Program-made: the position numbers and the translations under genes
In this document: in pieces, positions 24,785 through 35,415 of the stretch
How positions within the stretch are numbered: the first letter of the stretch is position 1
Layout of the letters: the number at the start of each line of letters is the position of its first letter
Assembly (NCBI RefSeq): GCF_003255815.1
Contig: NC_037673.1
Coordinates: forward strand, 11,363,006 to 11,427,005
DNA: 64,000 nucleotides
Reading direction: 5' to 3'
Origin: Theropithecus gelada
Lineage: Eukaryota > Chordata > Mammalia > Primates > Cercopithecidae
Notes under the pieces: model-generated
What the model was told of the DNA's origin: nothing
The model's database searches: none
The model's input: the letters and a program-made list of their open reading frames with translations, nothing else

Positions 24785-25040
24785 ATGTTCACAGTTTTTA
24801 CTATATTGTAGGTACTGTTAGAATGTTTTACAACAATTAACTCTTCTAAGTCTCACGATGACCATATGACTTTGGCATTATTATTATTTTTATAATTATT
24901 ATTTTCATTTCACAGATAGAAAACCAAGGCACAGAGAGGTCCCTTTACATTAAATGAATGAATGACTTAATACAACCTAGCCAGTGAGTGACAAAACTAG
25001 TACTTTTGTTATACACTCTTGGTTCCAGAACCCATGACTT
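24785..25040 (-). repeat. MIR: MIR SINE (antisense)
   Basis: The block 'tttcatttcacagatagaaa' followed by 'accaaggcacagagaggtcc' and 'caacctagccagtgagtgac' is the antisense core and head of MIR. The MaLR element that follows inserted at or just beyond its end. Confidence 0.72.
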
Positions 25041-25047
25041 TAGTCAG

Positions 25048-25429
25048 TGATATGATTTGAATTTGTGTTCCCACCCAAAACTCTTGTTGAATTGTAATCC
25101 CCAATGTTGGAGGAGAGGCCTGGTGGAAGGTGATTGGATCATGGGGGTGATTTTCCCTTTGCTGTTTTCCTGATAGTGGGTAAAATCCCATGAGAGCTGG
25201 TTGTTTAGAAGTGTGCAACCCCTCCTCCTTCACTCTCTTCCTACTGCTCCAGCCATGGAAGACATGCCTGCTTCACCTTCACCTTCAGCCATGGTAGTGA
25301 GTTTCCCGAGGTCTCTGCAGCCATGCTTCCTGTACAGCCTGAAGAACTGTGAGTCTTTTAAACCTCTTTTCTTTATAAATTACCCAGTCTCAGTAGTTCT
25401 TTATAGCAATGCAAGAATGGACGAATACC
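25048..25429 (+). mobile_element. MSTA: MSTA-type MaLR 5' LTR
   Basis: The 382-base left LTR of a mammalian apparent LTR retrotransposon (ERVL-MaLR). It starts 'tgatatgatttgaatttgtg' and ends near 'ggacgaatacc', where the second LTR reads 'ggactaataca'. A polyadenylation-type signal region, 'attacccagtctcag', follows 'taaacctcttttctttataa'. LTRs of this family carry a Pol II promoter and polyadenylation signal, but activity of this copy is not shown by the sequence. The MSTA subtype rather than MSTB is inferred from the length and the shortened middle. Confidence 0.88.
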
Positions 25430-27046
25430 GAAAATTGGTACTGAGAAGTGGGGCATTGCTATAAAGATACCTGAAAATGTGGACGTGACTTTGGAGCTGG
25501 GTAACAGGCAGAGGTTGGACTAGTTTGAAGGGGTCAGGAGGAGACAGGAAGTTGTGGGAAACCGTGGAACTTCCTAGAGATTTGTTATATTGTTGTGACC
25601 AAAATGCTGATAGTGATATGGACAATGAATTCCAGGCTGAGGTGGTCTCAGATGAAGATGAGGAACTTATTGGGAACTGAAGTGAAAGTCACTCTTGCCA
25701 TGCTTTAGCAAACAGACTCGTGGCACCGTGTTTATGCTCTAGAGAGCTGCAGAACTTTGAACTTGAGAGTGATGATATAAGGTATCTGGTGGAAGAAATT
25801 TCTAAGCAGCAAAGTGTCCAAGCTGTGGCCTGGCTGCTTCTATCAGCATATGGTCATATTCACAAGCAAACAGATGATCTGAAACTGGAACTTATATTTA
25901 AAAGGAGAGCAGAGTAAAAAGTTCAGAAAACTTGCAGCCTAACCATGTGGTAGAAAAGAAAAACCCATTTTCTGGGGAGAAATTCAAGCCAGCTGCAGAA
26001 ATTTGCACAAGTAAAGAGAAGCCCAATGTTAATAGCCAAAACAATGGGGAGAATACCTTGAAGGCATTTCAGAGACCTTTGCAGTAGCCCCTCCCATTAC
26101 AGGCCTGGAGGCATAGGCAGGAATAATGGTTTTAAGGCAGGCCCAGGGCCCCACTACTCTGTGCAACCTCAGGATACTGCTCCCTGAGTCCCAGACACTC
26201 CAGCTCTAGCCATGGCTAAAAGGGTCCCAGATACATCTCAGGTTGCTGCTCCAGAGGTTGCAAACCAGAAGCCATGGCAGTTTCCACATGGTATGAAGCC
26301 TGCAGGTGCACAGAGGGCAAGAATTGAGGCTTTGGAGCCTCTGTCTAGATTTCAGAAGAAGTTTGGAAATACCTGGATATGCAGGCAAAAGTCTGCTGCA
26401 GGGGCAGAGCCCTCATGGAGAACCTCTACTACGGGAGTGTGGAAGGGAAATGTGGGGTTGGATACCCCAGACAGAGTCCCCACTGGGGTACTGCTTAGTG
26501 GAGCTGTGAGATAAGGGCTACCATCTTTCAGAACCCAGAATGGTAGATCTACTGACAGCTTGCACTGTGTGCCTTGAAAAGTCATAGGCAATGAATACCA
26601 GCCCATGAAAGCAGCCACAGAAGCTGTACCCTGCAAAGCCACAGGGGTGGAGATGCCCAAGGTATTAGGAGCCCAGCCCTTGTGGCCTGGATGTGAGAAA
26701 CGGAATCAAGGCAGATTATTTTGAAGCTTTAAGATTTAATGACTGCCCTGCTGGGTTTCAGACTTGCATGAGGCCTGCAGCCTCTTTGTTCTGGCTGATT
26801 TCTCCCTTTTGGAATAGGGGTCTTTACCCAATGCCTGTACCCCCGTTGTATCTTGGAAGTAAATAACTATTTTTTTTTCAGAGGCTCATAGGTAGAAGGA
26901 ACTTGACTAGTCTCAAATAAGACTTTGGATTGTGAACTTTTAAGTTAATGCTGAAATGAGTTCAGACTTGGGGGACTGTTGAGAAGGGATGATTGTATTT
27001 TGCAATGTGAGAAGCACATGAGATTTGGGAGGGGCCAGGGGCAGAG
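25430..27046 (+). mobile_element. MST-int: MST/THE1-type MaLR internal region
   Basis: About 1.6 kb between two matching LTRs, which is the usual internal length for MaLR elements. It starts just after the LTR at 'gaaaattggtactgagaagt', shares the conserved 'atgctgatagtgatatggac' and 'ttctaagcagcaaagtgtcc' blocks with other MaLR copies, and ends in a purine-rich primer-like tract, 'gggaggggccaggggcagag', at 27027-27046. MaLR internal regions encode no functional pol or env. The open frames here, up to 102 codons, are fragments of degenerate gag-like sequence or chance. Confidence 0.87.
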
Positions 27047-27422
27047 TGATATGGCTTGGATTTGTGTCCCTGCACAAATCTTATGTCAAATTGTAATCCC
27101 CAATGTTGGAGGTGGGGCTTGGTTGGGGGTAAATGGATCTTGGAGATGGATTTCTCCCTTGCTATTTTTGTGATAGTGAGTTCTCACGAGATCTGGTTGT
27201 TTAAAAGCATGTAGCACCTCCCCGTTTGCTTTTTTCCTCCTCCTACGGCCATGTAACATACACCTGCTTCCCTTTTGCCTTCTGTCATAAGTTTCATGAG
27301 GCCTCCTCAGCCATGCTTCTTGTACAGCCTGCAGAAGTGTGAATCAATTAAACCTCTTTTTGTTATATAAATAACCCAGTCTCAGGTGGTTCTTCAGAGC
27401 AATGAAAGAATGGACTAATACA
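27047..27422 (+). mobile_element. MSTA: MSTA-type MaLR 3' LTR
   Basis: The 376-base right LTR in the same orientation as the left. It starts 'tgatatggcttggatttgtg' and ends 'ggactaataca'. The 5-base sequence gtcag lies directly before the left LTR (25043-25047) and directly after this one (27423-27427), which is the target duplication expected of an ERVL/MaLR integration. The element has therefore kept its whole original structure since insertion. Confidence 0.9.
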
Positions 27423-28025
27423 GTCAGTGAGCTTTCAGACTGACTCTCAAATAATTTATAAATTTCTAGCTATTTATATTGTATTGACATTGGCGAATGG
27501 CATCTTTTCTCACTGTATTGTTATTGTTAGTCTATAGGAAAGCATTGTTTCCTTATTTTCCTTTTTAATTTTCAAGACGTAGAGCAGAAATTTGTGTTAC
27601 TGGATATTTTATTGTTTTGATATACATAGACATTGTGAAGTAACCACCACAATTAAGCTAATTAACATATCCATTGCTTCATATAAGATGTTGTGTGTGT
27701 GATGGGAAGACTTATGACCTACTCTTTCAGCAAATTTCAAATATACATTAACTATGGTTACCATGCTGTACATTTAATCTCAAGAATTTATTAATCTTAT
27801 AAATGAAAGTTTGTACCCTTTGGCCTATGTCTTCCCATTTTCCCCACACCCAAACCCCTAGCAACCATCTTTCTAGCAACCATCTTTCTACTCTTTTTCT
27901 AAGGATCCAATTTCTTTCAATTGCACATATAAAAGAGCTCATGTAGCATTTTTCTTTCTGTGTCTGGCTTATTTTACTTGGCATAATGTCCTCCATCTAT
28001 GCTTTTGCAGATGGCAGGATTTCCT

Positions 28026-28030
<5 letters not shown>

Positions 28031-28072
<42 letters not shown>

Positions 28073-28353
28073 AGACGGAGTCTGGCTCTGTCGCCCAGGC
28101 TGGAGTGCAGTGGCCGGATCTCAGCTCACTGCAAGCTCCGCCTCCCGGGTTCACGCCATTCTCCTGCCTCAGCCTCCCGAGTAGCTGGGACTACAGGCGC
28201 CCGCCACCTCGCCCGGCTAGTTTTTTGTATTTTTTAGTAGAGACGGGGTTTCACCGTGTTAGCCAGGATGGTCTCGATCTCCTGACCTCGTGATCCGCCC
28301 GTCTCGGCCTCCCAAAGTGCTGGGATTACAGGCTTGAGCCACCACGCCCGGCC
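28031..28353 (-). repeat. AluYRa: AluYR-type young Alu (antisense) inside the L1
   Basis: A full-length Alu with intact CpG sites in reverse orientation. Its A tail appears as an uninterrupted T tract of 44 bases (28028-28071). The target duplication gatttccttcttt lies at 28018-28030 and again at 28354-28366. The variants 'gcagtggccggatctcagct', 'ccgccacctcgcccggctag' and 'acaggcttgagccaccacgc' fit the cercopithecoid AluYRa pattern rather than human AluY. The long pure tail and low divergence indicate a recent insertion. Confidence 0.93.
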
Positions 28354-28387
28354 GATTTCCTTCTTTTTTAAGACTGAACAAAATTCA

Positions 28388-28416
28388 TGTGTGTGCACGC
28401 GCGTGTGTGTGTGTGT
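28388..28416. repeat. (GT)n microsatellite
   Basis: A short alternating GT tract with a 'cacgcgcg' interruption inside the L1, close to the Alu insertion. Confidence 0.9.
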
Positions 28417-31307
28417 AACCTACAATTTCTTCAACCATTCATCCACTGACAGACATTTAGGTTGTATCCATATCTTGACTATTACTAACAATGCCACAAG
28501 GAATATGGGAATGCAGATATCTCTTTGGTATACTGATTTTAATTCCTTTTTAATAGTCCCACATATACCCATTATAGTGCGATTGCTGTCTGGTAGTTCT
28601 GTTCTTCATTTTTTGAGAAAATGCCATACCCTAATGGCTGTACCAATTTTCAGTCTCACGATGAGGGTCCTCTTTGCTCTTTACCTCACTAACAGTCATT
28701 ATCATTTGGCTTTTTAATAAAAGCCATCCTAACAGATGTGAGGTGATATCTCACCAAGGTTTTCATTTGCAGTTCCCTGATGATTAGTGTTATTTAGCCC
28801 TTTTTATATACCTGTTGGTCATTTGTATGTCTTCCTTGGAAAAATGTCTGTTCAGTTCCTTTGGTCATTTTTAAATTGGGTTATGTGTGTCTTTCGTAAA
28901 TATTGAATTATATGAGTTTTGTTATATATTTTGGATATTAGCCTTCTAGCAGATACATGGTTTGCAAATATTTTCTCTCATTCCATAGGTTGCCTTTGCA
29001 TTTTGTTCATTGTTTCCTCTGCTGTGCCAAAACATTTTAGTTTGATGTAGGCTTGCTTGCTTGGGTTTCTTCTTCCCCTTTGGTTGCCTGTTCTTTTGGA
29101 GTCACATTCACAAAATCATTGCCAAGATTAATGTTAAGGAGCTTTTTCACTGTGTGTTCTTCTAGAATTATTACATTTTCAGGGCTTACATTTAATTCTT
29201 ACTCCATTTTAAGTTGATTTTTATGTATGGTTTAAGATAAGGGTTCAATTTCATTATTTTGCATGTAGACATCATTTTTCTCAACACCATTTATTGAAGA
29301 CTGCCCTTTTCCCTTTGTTTGGTCTTGATGCCTTTGTCAAAGACTAGTTGACCATATGTAGGTTAGTTTATTTCCGGGATCTCTATTCTGTTCCATTAGT
29401 CTTTATGTCTGTTTTTATGCCAGTACCATATTATTTAAATTATTATCATAGCTTTTCAGTACCCTTAAAAATCAGGTAGTATGATGCCTCTAGCTTTGTT
29501 CTTCTGCTCCAGATTGCTTTGTTCTTCATGGTACCATCAAATTTTAGAACTATTTTTCTATTTCTGTAAAGAATGCCATTGGGATTTTGGTGCAGATTAC
29601 ATTCATTGAATCTGTAGATGACTTTGGGTAGTACGGACATTTTAACAATACTAATTCTTCCAACCCATGAGCATGGGTTATCTGTCAATTTGTGTCATCT
29701 TCAATGTCTTTCATCAATGTTTTCTACTTCTCAGGGTACAGATCTTTCTCCTCTTTAAATTTATTCATTAGCACTTTTATTCCTTTTGATGTTATTGTAA
29801 ATGAGATTTTTAAAAGATTTTCATTAAAGAAACTCCGCTAATTCAATATTAGTGTATAGAAACATGAGTGATTTTTGTATGCTGCTTTTGTGACCTACAA
29901 CTTCACTGAATGCCTTAGTTCTAACCGTGTTTTGGCAGCATCTTTCAGGGTTTTTTTTACATACAGGACCATGTCATCTTCAAATGGAGATAATTTTACT
30001 TCTTCCTTTCCAATATGGATGTCTTTTATTTCCTTCTCTTGCCTAATTGCTCTGGCTAGGACTTCTAGTCCTATGCTGCATAGAAGTGGCAATGGGCATC
30101 CTTGTCTTGTGTCTGATCTTAGAGGAAAAGCTTTTAGCTTTTCACTGTCGAGGATAATGTCAGCTGCAGCCTTGTCATATATGTCCTTTATTATGATTAG
30201 GTACATTTATTTTTTTCTCTACCTAATTGTTTGACACTTCTTAATCATGAAAATATGTTTCAGATAAGACAGATAAAAAATTTTGTCAACTGTGGGGAGC
30301 ATTGGTTTATGTATATTATCTTGCTGCCCTGTTGGAAGATTATTAATTCTAATCACTTACCAGTTATACTGGGTTACATAAATCATTCAGTTTTTCAACA
30401 TTCAGAATTTATCATTTCATATTGTTTTACAGAATGTTTTGATTAGCACTTACTGAACAATTTTAAACAGATATATCACTAAATACAGTTGTCCATACTG
30501 CACCTTAATGGGAATGCCTCTAGTTTTTCACATGTAAGAGAGACTTAACTAATTTCTTTTTCAGGCAGATATTTAACCTGTTAAGAAAACATTGGGGATT
30601 AAGGTTCTTATATTCAGTCAGTTACTATTACTTCCTGAATCTTTCATTATTCAAGGTGCAACACCACCCCCATTCTGCAAAACACAGCCATATATTTCCT
30701 TAAGACAGCATTACATCAACCAGTAGGACTCTGCTCTCTATAACATGGACATCTCACAATTGGCATTTGTAAAGTAAAAGAACAGGATTGAGAAGAAACT
30801 CATTACTCTTATTCTTGTCATGATCAATCCTTTCAGGTTTACTTAAGATCATTCCATAATAAATTATATTAATAAATAATTTTTAAGGAAGAAGTCCATG
30901 CATTGTTCAGCTCAAGGTCATTGTGTTTTTAGCTGAAATACATCACAATATAAATGGCAAAAAGCTTTGCTTATATTGATTGATTATTTTCATTCAGAGC
31001 TTAGGAATCAAAGAAGATCAATCGAAATGTACTAGAAGCAGCCCTAAGTAGCTTTCATACATTTCATGTACGGTTACCCAGGAAGTAAACATCACACACA
31101 CTGTGGTTTCAGTAATTGAAGCAGCCGCTAATGTGGCTCCAGGTTTCCCAGGTTGCTATTTCTTTTCCCTTTCAATGATGACACACACTCATTTGGTTTC
31201 TAATACAGGACGTACTGAGTCAACGATCTTTGACTTATTTCCATAACGGTGTCGTAAAGGTTGCACCTGCAGCAGATTATTCTTTGATTCGGTTAAAAAA
31301 AAAAAAA

Positions 31308-31345
31308 TTCATTTCAGTTTTAAAGTAGCTCTGAATACTTCCATT
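31308..31345 (+). repeat. 38-base direct repeat, copy 1
   Basis: The 38 bases match 32927-32964 at 36 positions and both copies follow an A-rich run. The flanks differ beyond the repeat. See the paired copy. Confidence 0.85.
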
Positions 31346-32003
31346 CTAAATCGGTTTCAGGATTTCAGAATTCAGACATGGTTACATAAAAAGAGAACCA
31401 TAAATTGTCATGAGACTATAAATTACAGTCAAAGAAGGCCTACGTTTCAAACAAGATGCATCTGGATTTTAAAAATCTTTATGCATGCTTTTTCAGTTTT
31501 AATTCATATATACGTTACCTAGAAATACAATCAATAAGTGGTTTCATGTCTCTCCTCTTTAATTCTGTGTGCAATGTTACCCTTTGCAATGGTCTTGTTA
31601 AACACCCCAGAAATTAGAGCCGTCTAAGCTGACTTTATAAAACCTCTACCTTTGCTCAGCCCAACCCTATACCATCCCTGCTTCTATACCCCTGCTGAAC
31701 GCTCCCAGAAAAAAAGAAATACTAATGTGAACCAGAGTCACTATGTAACCTCATTTTTGCCTTCAGTGTATTAGGTTCTTTGTTTTCCAGATTCTCTCTC
31801 TCAGTAACTGCACGGGTTATTCCAAACACACATTGAACTGTTACCACCAATGACCCCACCACCCACCAATCTCAAAAGATAACTCTTGCTCCTACCGATC
31901 CACAAACAGTGGAAACTCATTGACAAGAAAGCCTTCACCCTCTCTCTTATCGCAGATGAGTGTTAAAGCAGAGCCACAAAAGATGCACAACTAACAACTT
32001 TGT

Positions 32004-32076
32004 AACTATGCAAGCTCCATAAAGGAAGGAATTTGCATAGTTCCTTCCTTTATGGAGGAAAGGAACTATGACGAAA
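32004..32076. repeat. Overlapping inverted repeats (compound hairpin)
   Basis: A perfect 17-base inverted repeat, ctccataaaggaaggaa (32015-32031) and its complement (32041-32057), encloses a 9-base spacer, tttgcatag. A second inverted pair, aactatgcaa (32004-32013) and ttgcatagtt (32033-32042), overlaps it. The right arm also pairs imperfectly with 'ggaaaggaactatg' downstream (about 32057-32070). At least three mutually exclusive hairpins are possible. Confidence 0.9.
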
Positions 32077-32736
32077 GGAAGTCAATGATAAAACAGTCCA
32101 TCTCAACAATTCTGAGACGCACATTTCTTCCATTTTAATGTTTCTGAAATCAGAATAAAGAGGACAGGCAGTGTCTTCTTAACAATCCCTTTTGGCCTTA
32201 TGGTGGCCATGGCAGAATTCTCAAACCCAGCACAGGTGAGAACTTGGCCCTCTGCTTATCATTCAACAAACACTTTAAGGGCTTTGAGTTAGGAATATCC
32301 GTTGGGACTGTTGTCTGAAAACATTCCAGTGACATATTCTGATGAGACCAAGAAAATAAAACTCGAAGAATGTGTCTCAACAGCTTGTAAGTCAAGCACA
32401 GAAGGCAATCGTGAAACACTTCTTAAAAATGTCCTGCAGCCTCACCACTTTTCATGTCACAGAGGGTGGCAGTGTGGGGAAAACTAAGACGCTGATGGCT
32501 CAGTATCAAAAGTGAATCAGAAGAGAAAGTGGAATATTTTTTCGGAATTCTTAGTCACCTTATTGAACTCTTATTTTCATTTTTTTTAAAGAATGTGCAA
32601 TATAATCATACATGATAAAAATTTATATCTAGATAAGTCTAAACCAGCTTTTCCAATAGGTATAAAATAAACATGTGAAGTAACAAAAAAGCATTGTGTC
32701 CTACTTTGCATGCTAACATATTTGTATTGGGTTTTC

Positions 32737-32851
32737 TCTCGCGCTCTCTCTCTCTCTGTTTCCTTCCTTTTTCTTTCTTTCTCCTCTTTGTCTCTCCTTC
32801 CTTCTTTCATTTCCTCCTCCCTTCATTCTTTTCTTCCTTTCTCTCTTAGCA
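32737..32851. repeat. Polypyrimidine tract with (TC)n
   Basis: About 115 bases almost purely of C and T on the plus strand, starting with (CT)n after 'tctcgcgc' and continuing as interrupted TTCC/TTTC units. Arg/Glu/Lys-rich frames on the minus strand (32586-32931) are translations of this purine strand. Confidence 0.9.
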
Positions 32852-32926
32852 GTACATAAAATAACTGTATATATTAAATTCAAAGTGTCTCGGGTTTTAT
32901 TTAAACATTTAAACACAAAAAATAAT

Positions 32927-32964
32927 TTCATTTTAGTTTTAAAGTAGCTCTGAATACTCCCATT
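32927..32964 (+). repeat. 38-base direct repeat, copy 2
   Basis: The second copy of the 31308-31345 sequence with two transitions. Both copies are in the same orientation, 1.6 kb apart. Confidence 0.85.
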
Positions 32965-33179
32965 TAAGCAGTGCTAGTAATTCTGACCATTAGTCAAACA
33001 GTTTGTGACAATCACACTAAAGACTGACAATACAAATGGCAATTTTTCAGATTAATATGTTATTCAACAAGTACATTTTAAATAACTTCAATTGGCACAT
33101 CAATCAAAATACTTTTTGAAAATCATTTTGATAAATCTATTGTGCATAAAACTCAAATACCTTTAAACTTAACCCCAAA

Positions 33180-33275
33180 TCTCAGTATCATACAATATAT
33201 GCATGTAACAAGGTTGCACATGTACCCCATGAATTTAAAAGTTGAAATTATAAAAAGGAGAAAAAGAAAAAAACA
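33180..33275 (+). mobile_element. L1: L1 3' end fragment
   Basis: A short stretch with 'gcatgtaacaaggttgcaca' and 'tgtaccccatgaatttaaaa' followed by an A-rich tail matches the extreme 3' end of a primate L1. It is severely 5'-truncated. Confidence 0.72.
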
Positions 33276-34437
33276 TAAACTTAATGCTTCATATTTTGAA
33301 TGATATAAAAACCTAAGTTGCTTCTTCTTAACTTTATGACTTTTGTTATATAGGTGGTTATAATTTTATTTAAAGTAGTTGAAAATCATTTTCTCCAAAT
33401 CATCATCCAGAAGAACACTTTATTTTCATTACTAAATCAAATTTTTATTTTTTAAAAATTAATTATATATTTTAATCTATTACACAAGTATTTCCTGAAT
33501 ACCTATATTCAAATTATAGTAAGCTTCCTCTTCAAGTTTTATAAAGACTGTGAAACTTACATTATTACATCTTTTAACCAAGTGAGAATAAAAAAAAATT
33601 CTTGAAAATATCTTGATGCATCTGTGTATATTCCTATTGACTCATGATCCCTTGTCTTCATTACATAAACCTAGTCCAAGTAACCTTTCGCAGGTGAGGA
33701 AAAATATAATTGCTAGCAGGTGAGAAGCAAGAGCAAGATGAAGAAATAAATCTGTATTAATTTCCCTAATACATGTCAGAGATACTGTGACTAGCTCAGT
33801 GGCAGTGATGCATTCTGAATCTATCTGTTGTTCTCCAGCAGATCAGATGCAGTCAAGTCAAATTACTGACAACCAAGGAATAAACAGAATCCATTATGGG
33901 AAAGCTCTTATTTCCTGACTTCCTGTTCTATCTGTATTGTTGTATTCCGTGGAAACTCACTAAACTGAAAAAAACTGACATCCCTCATCTTTGTCCAGGC
34001 CATAAAAACATTACAGTCAATGTCTTGAAGTAACTTAAGCCCCCTGGCTTCATGCACTCAGCTTGTAAGCTTTCCATAAACGACAGCTGATTGCTGAGGG
34101 GAGGAAGTGACAAATTAGTGAATTAAAAATTTACACTGTGCTATATGAATACATTTCCTGACAATCAGCATTACTGGCTGCTAAAATGAGTTTCAAAAAG
34201 ATGTACAGACCTTGAAATTTTAAATCACAGTTTTATCTAATAACACAAATCACGTTTTTATTTAGTTTACAAAGGATTACTGAAAAGAATTTAGAGATCA
34301 ATTATGAATTACATATTATCATAAAACAGAGCTTATAACCAGATCATATTTAGCAATCATTTGGTAGTTTAATAAAAACTTTTAAAAATTCATTTCAGTG
34401 GATTGTGCTTTAATGGTAGATTATTTACTTGCAAATA
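33276..34437. other. Unassigned AT-rich sequence
   Basis: No gene or repeat recognised. Confidence 0.4.
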
Positions 34438-34758
34438 CGTTTCACCCTTTGTATCCATGGTTCCTCATCCACAGATTCAACCAATGGCAGATCAAAATTA
34501 TTTAGAAAAAATTTTTAAAAATAAAACAATACAAATAATACAAGTAAAAAACAGTACACTATAACAACTATTTTCATAGCATTTACATGGTATTATGTAT
34601 TATAAGTAATATAGAGATGATTTGACATATATAGGAGACTGTGCATAGGTTATATGCAAATACCACATCATTTTATATAAGATATTTGGGTATCTGTGAA
34701 TTTTGGTATCTGGGGGTCCTGGAACCAATCCTCCTCAGATACCAAGGGCGTATACCAG
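34438..34758 (-). mobile_element. MER2: MER2-type Tigger (TcMar) DNA transposon
   Basis: A non-autonomous mariner-like element. The recognisable blocks are 'ctttgtatccatggttcctc' at one end, 'acatggtattatgtattata' and 'gtgcataggttatatgcaaa' in the middle, and 'ggtcctggaaccaatcctcc' with 'gataccaagggcg' at the other end. The two ends show the inverted 'ccctttgtatcc' and 'gataccaaggg' relation of Tigger repeats. No transposase is present. The MER2 call is from memory of the consensus. Confidence 0.8.
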
Positions 34759-35415
34759 TAAGACTGTATTCTTAATATAGTATATGCAATTAGAATGAAT
34801 CCTTAACTCCTATAGAAGCATAAGTTCATGTGTGGACTGTAGACTTGAAGGCATCATTCTCTTGTCTGGTGCATTATAGCTTTCAAGTGTTAGCATGCAC
34901 ATTGATGCAAGGACATAGAGCTGGTACATGGCTCTCCATCCAGAACTAGAACAAGGGAACATGGAACAAGGACTCCTGATGTCTGCTCAATAGACTCTCC
35001 CTACACAGGTGCAGTGGCTGCTCCATACCATTCAGCATGACACATTAAGGCCAAATGCAACTATGATCAGGGCCACTGTTTCCTGCATTAGGTCCTGGCA
35101 TTTTAATGCTCTTTTTACTCCTTGTCTCTTCAAGGACTCTCTTCAGTGGCCCAAAGCCTGAAAACAGTTGCTTCATATATTTGTCCAGGTTTGTAATTGT
35201 TTATGTCATGAGTGTACATCAGCTACCAGTAACGTCTTTATGACCAGAAGCAGAATTCCAGGCAAATAAATGTCGAGAAGGGTTCTTACTGTAGTCGTAA
35301 TAGTATATACCACTTTCAGGAGAATTGTAAACACTTAACAGGCTAGAATATTGGATACTTATCCTGAAGTAGTGAGAAGACAGGATGAAATCAGATTTTG
35401 AACTTCTTTAGCTGT
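34759..35415. other. Unassigned sequence
   Basis: Nothing recognised in this stretch. Confidence 0.35.

Larger units (their letters stand above)
27596..30258 (-). mobile_element. L1M: Old L1 (antisense), 5'-truncated in ORF2, interrupted by an Alu
   Basis: A LINE-1 in reverse orientation. The 3' UTR lies at about 27596-28030 and continues from 28370. The ORF2 C-terminal part follows, and the reverse transcriptase region reaches about 30258, where homology ends. Minus-strand frames at 29446-29688 and 29895-30206 show ORF2p-like protein; the latter includes the reverse transcriptase active site at 29973-29984. The site reads Phe-Glu-Asp-Asp where active L1s have Phe-Ala-Asp-Asp. Stops and frameshifts separate the pieces, so the element is dead. 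A subfamily of the L1MA/L1MB age class is inferred from the 3' UTR. Confidence 0.82.
30259..33179. other. Mostly unassigned sequence
   Basis: No gene recognised. Within it are possible further L1M remnants near 30495-30600, an A13 run near 31294-31307, the direct repeat copies at 31308 and 32927, the compound inverted repeat at 32004-32076 and the pyrimidine tract at 32737-32851; all but the first two are listed separately. Frames do not exceed 80 codons. Confidence 0.4.

Noticed and set aside
26206..26660. Overlapping frames of about 100 codons in both directions
   Set aside because: They lie in the MaLR internal region, which is degenerate and non-coding in this family. No intact viral gene is present.
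32015..32057. Possible microRNA precursor
   Set aside because: The main stem has only 17 base pairs and a 9-base loop, shorter than a typical precursor, and alternative pairings compete. I kept it as a structural finding only.
32586..32931. Arg/Glu/Lys-rich minus-strand frames that look like a nuclear protein
   Set aside because: They are translations of the purine strand of a polypyrimidine tract.
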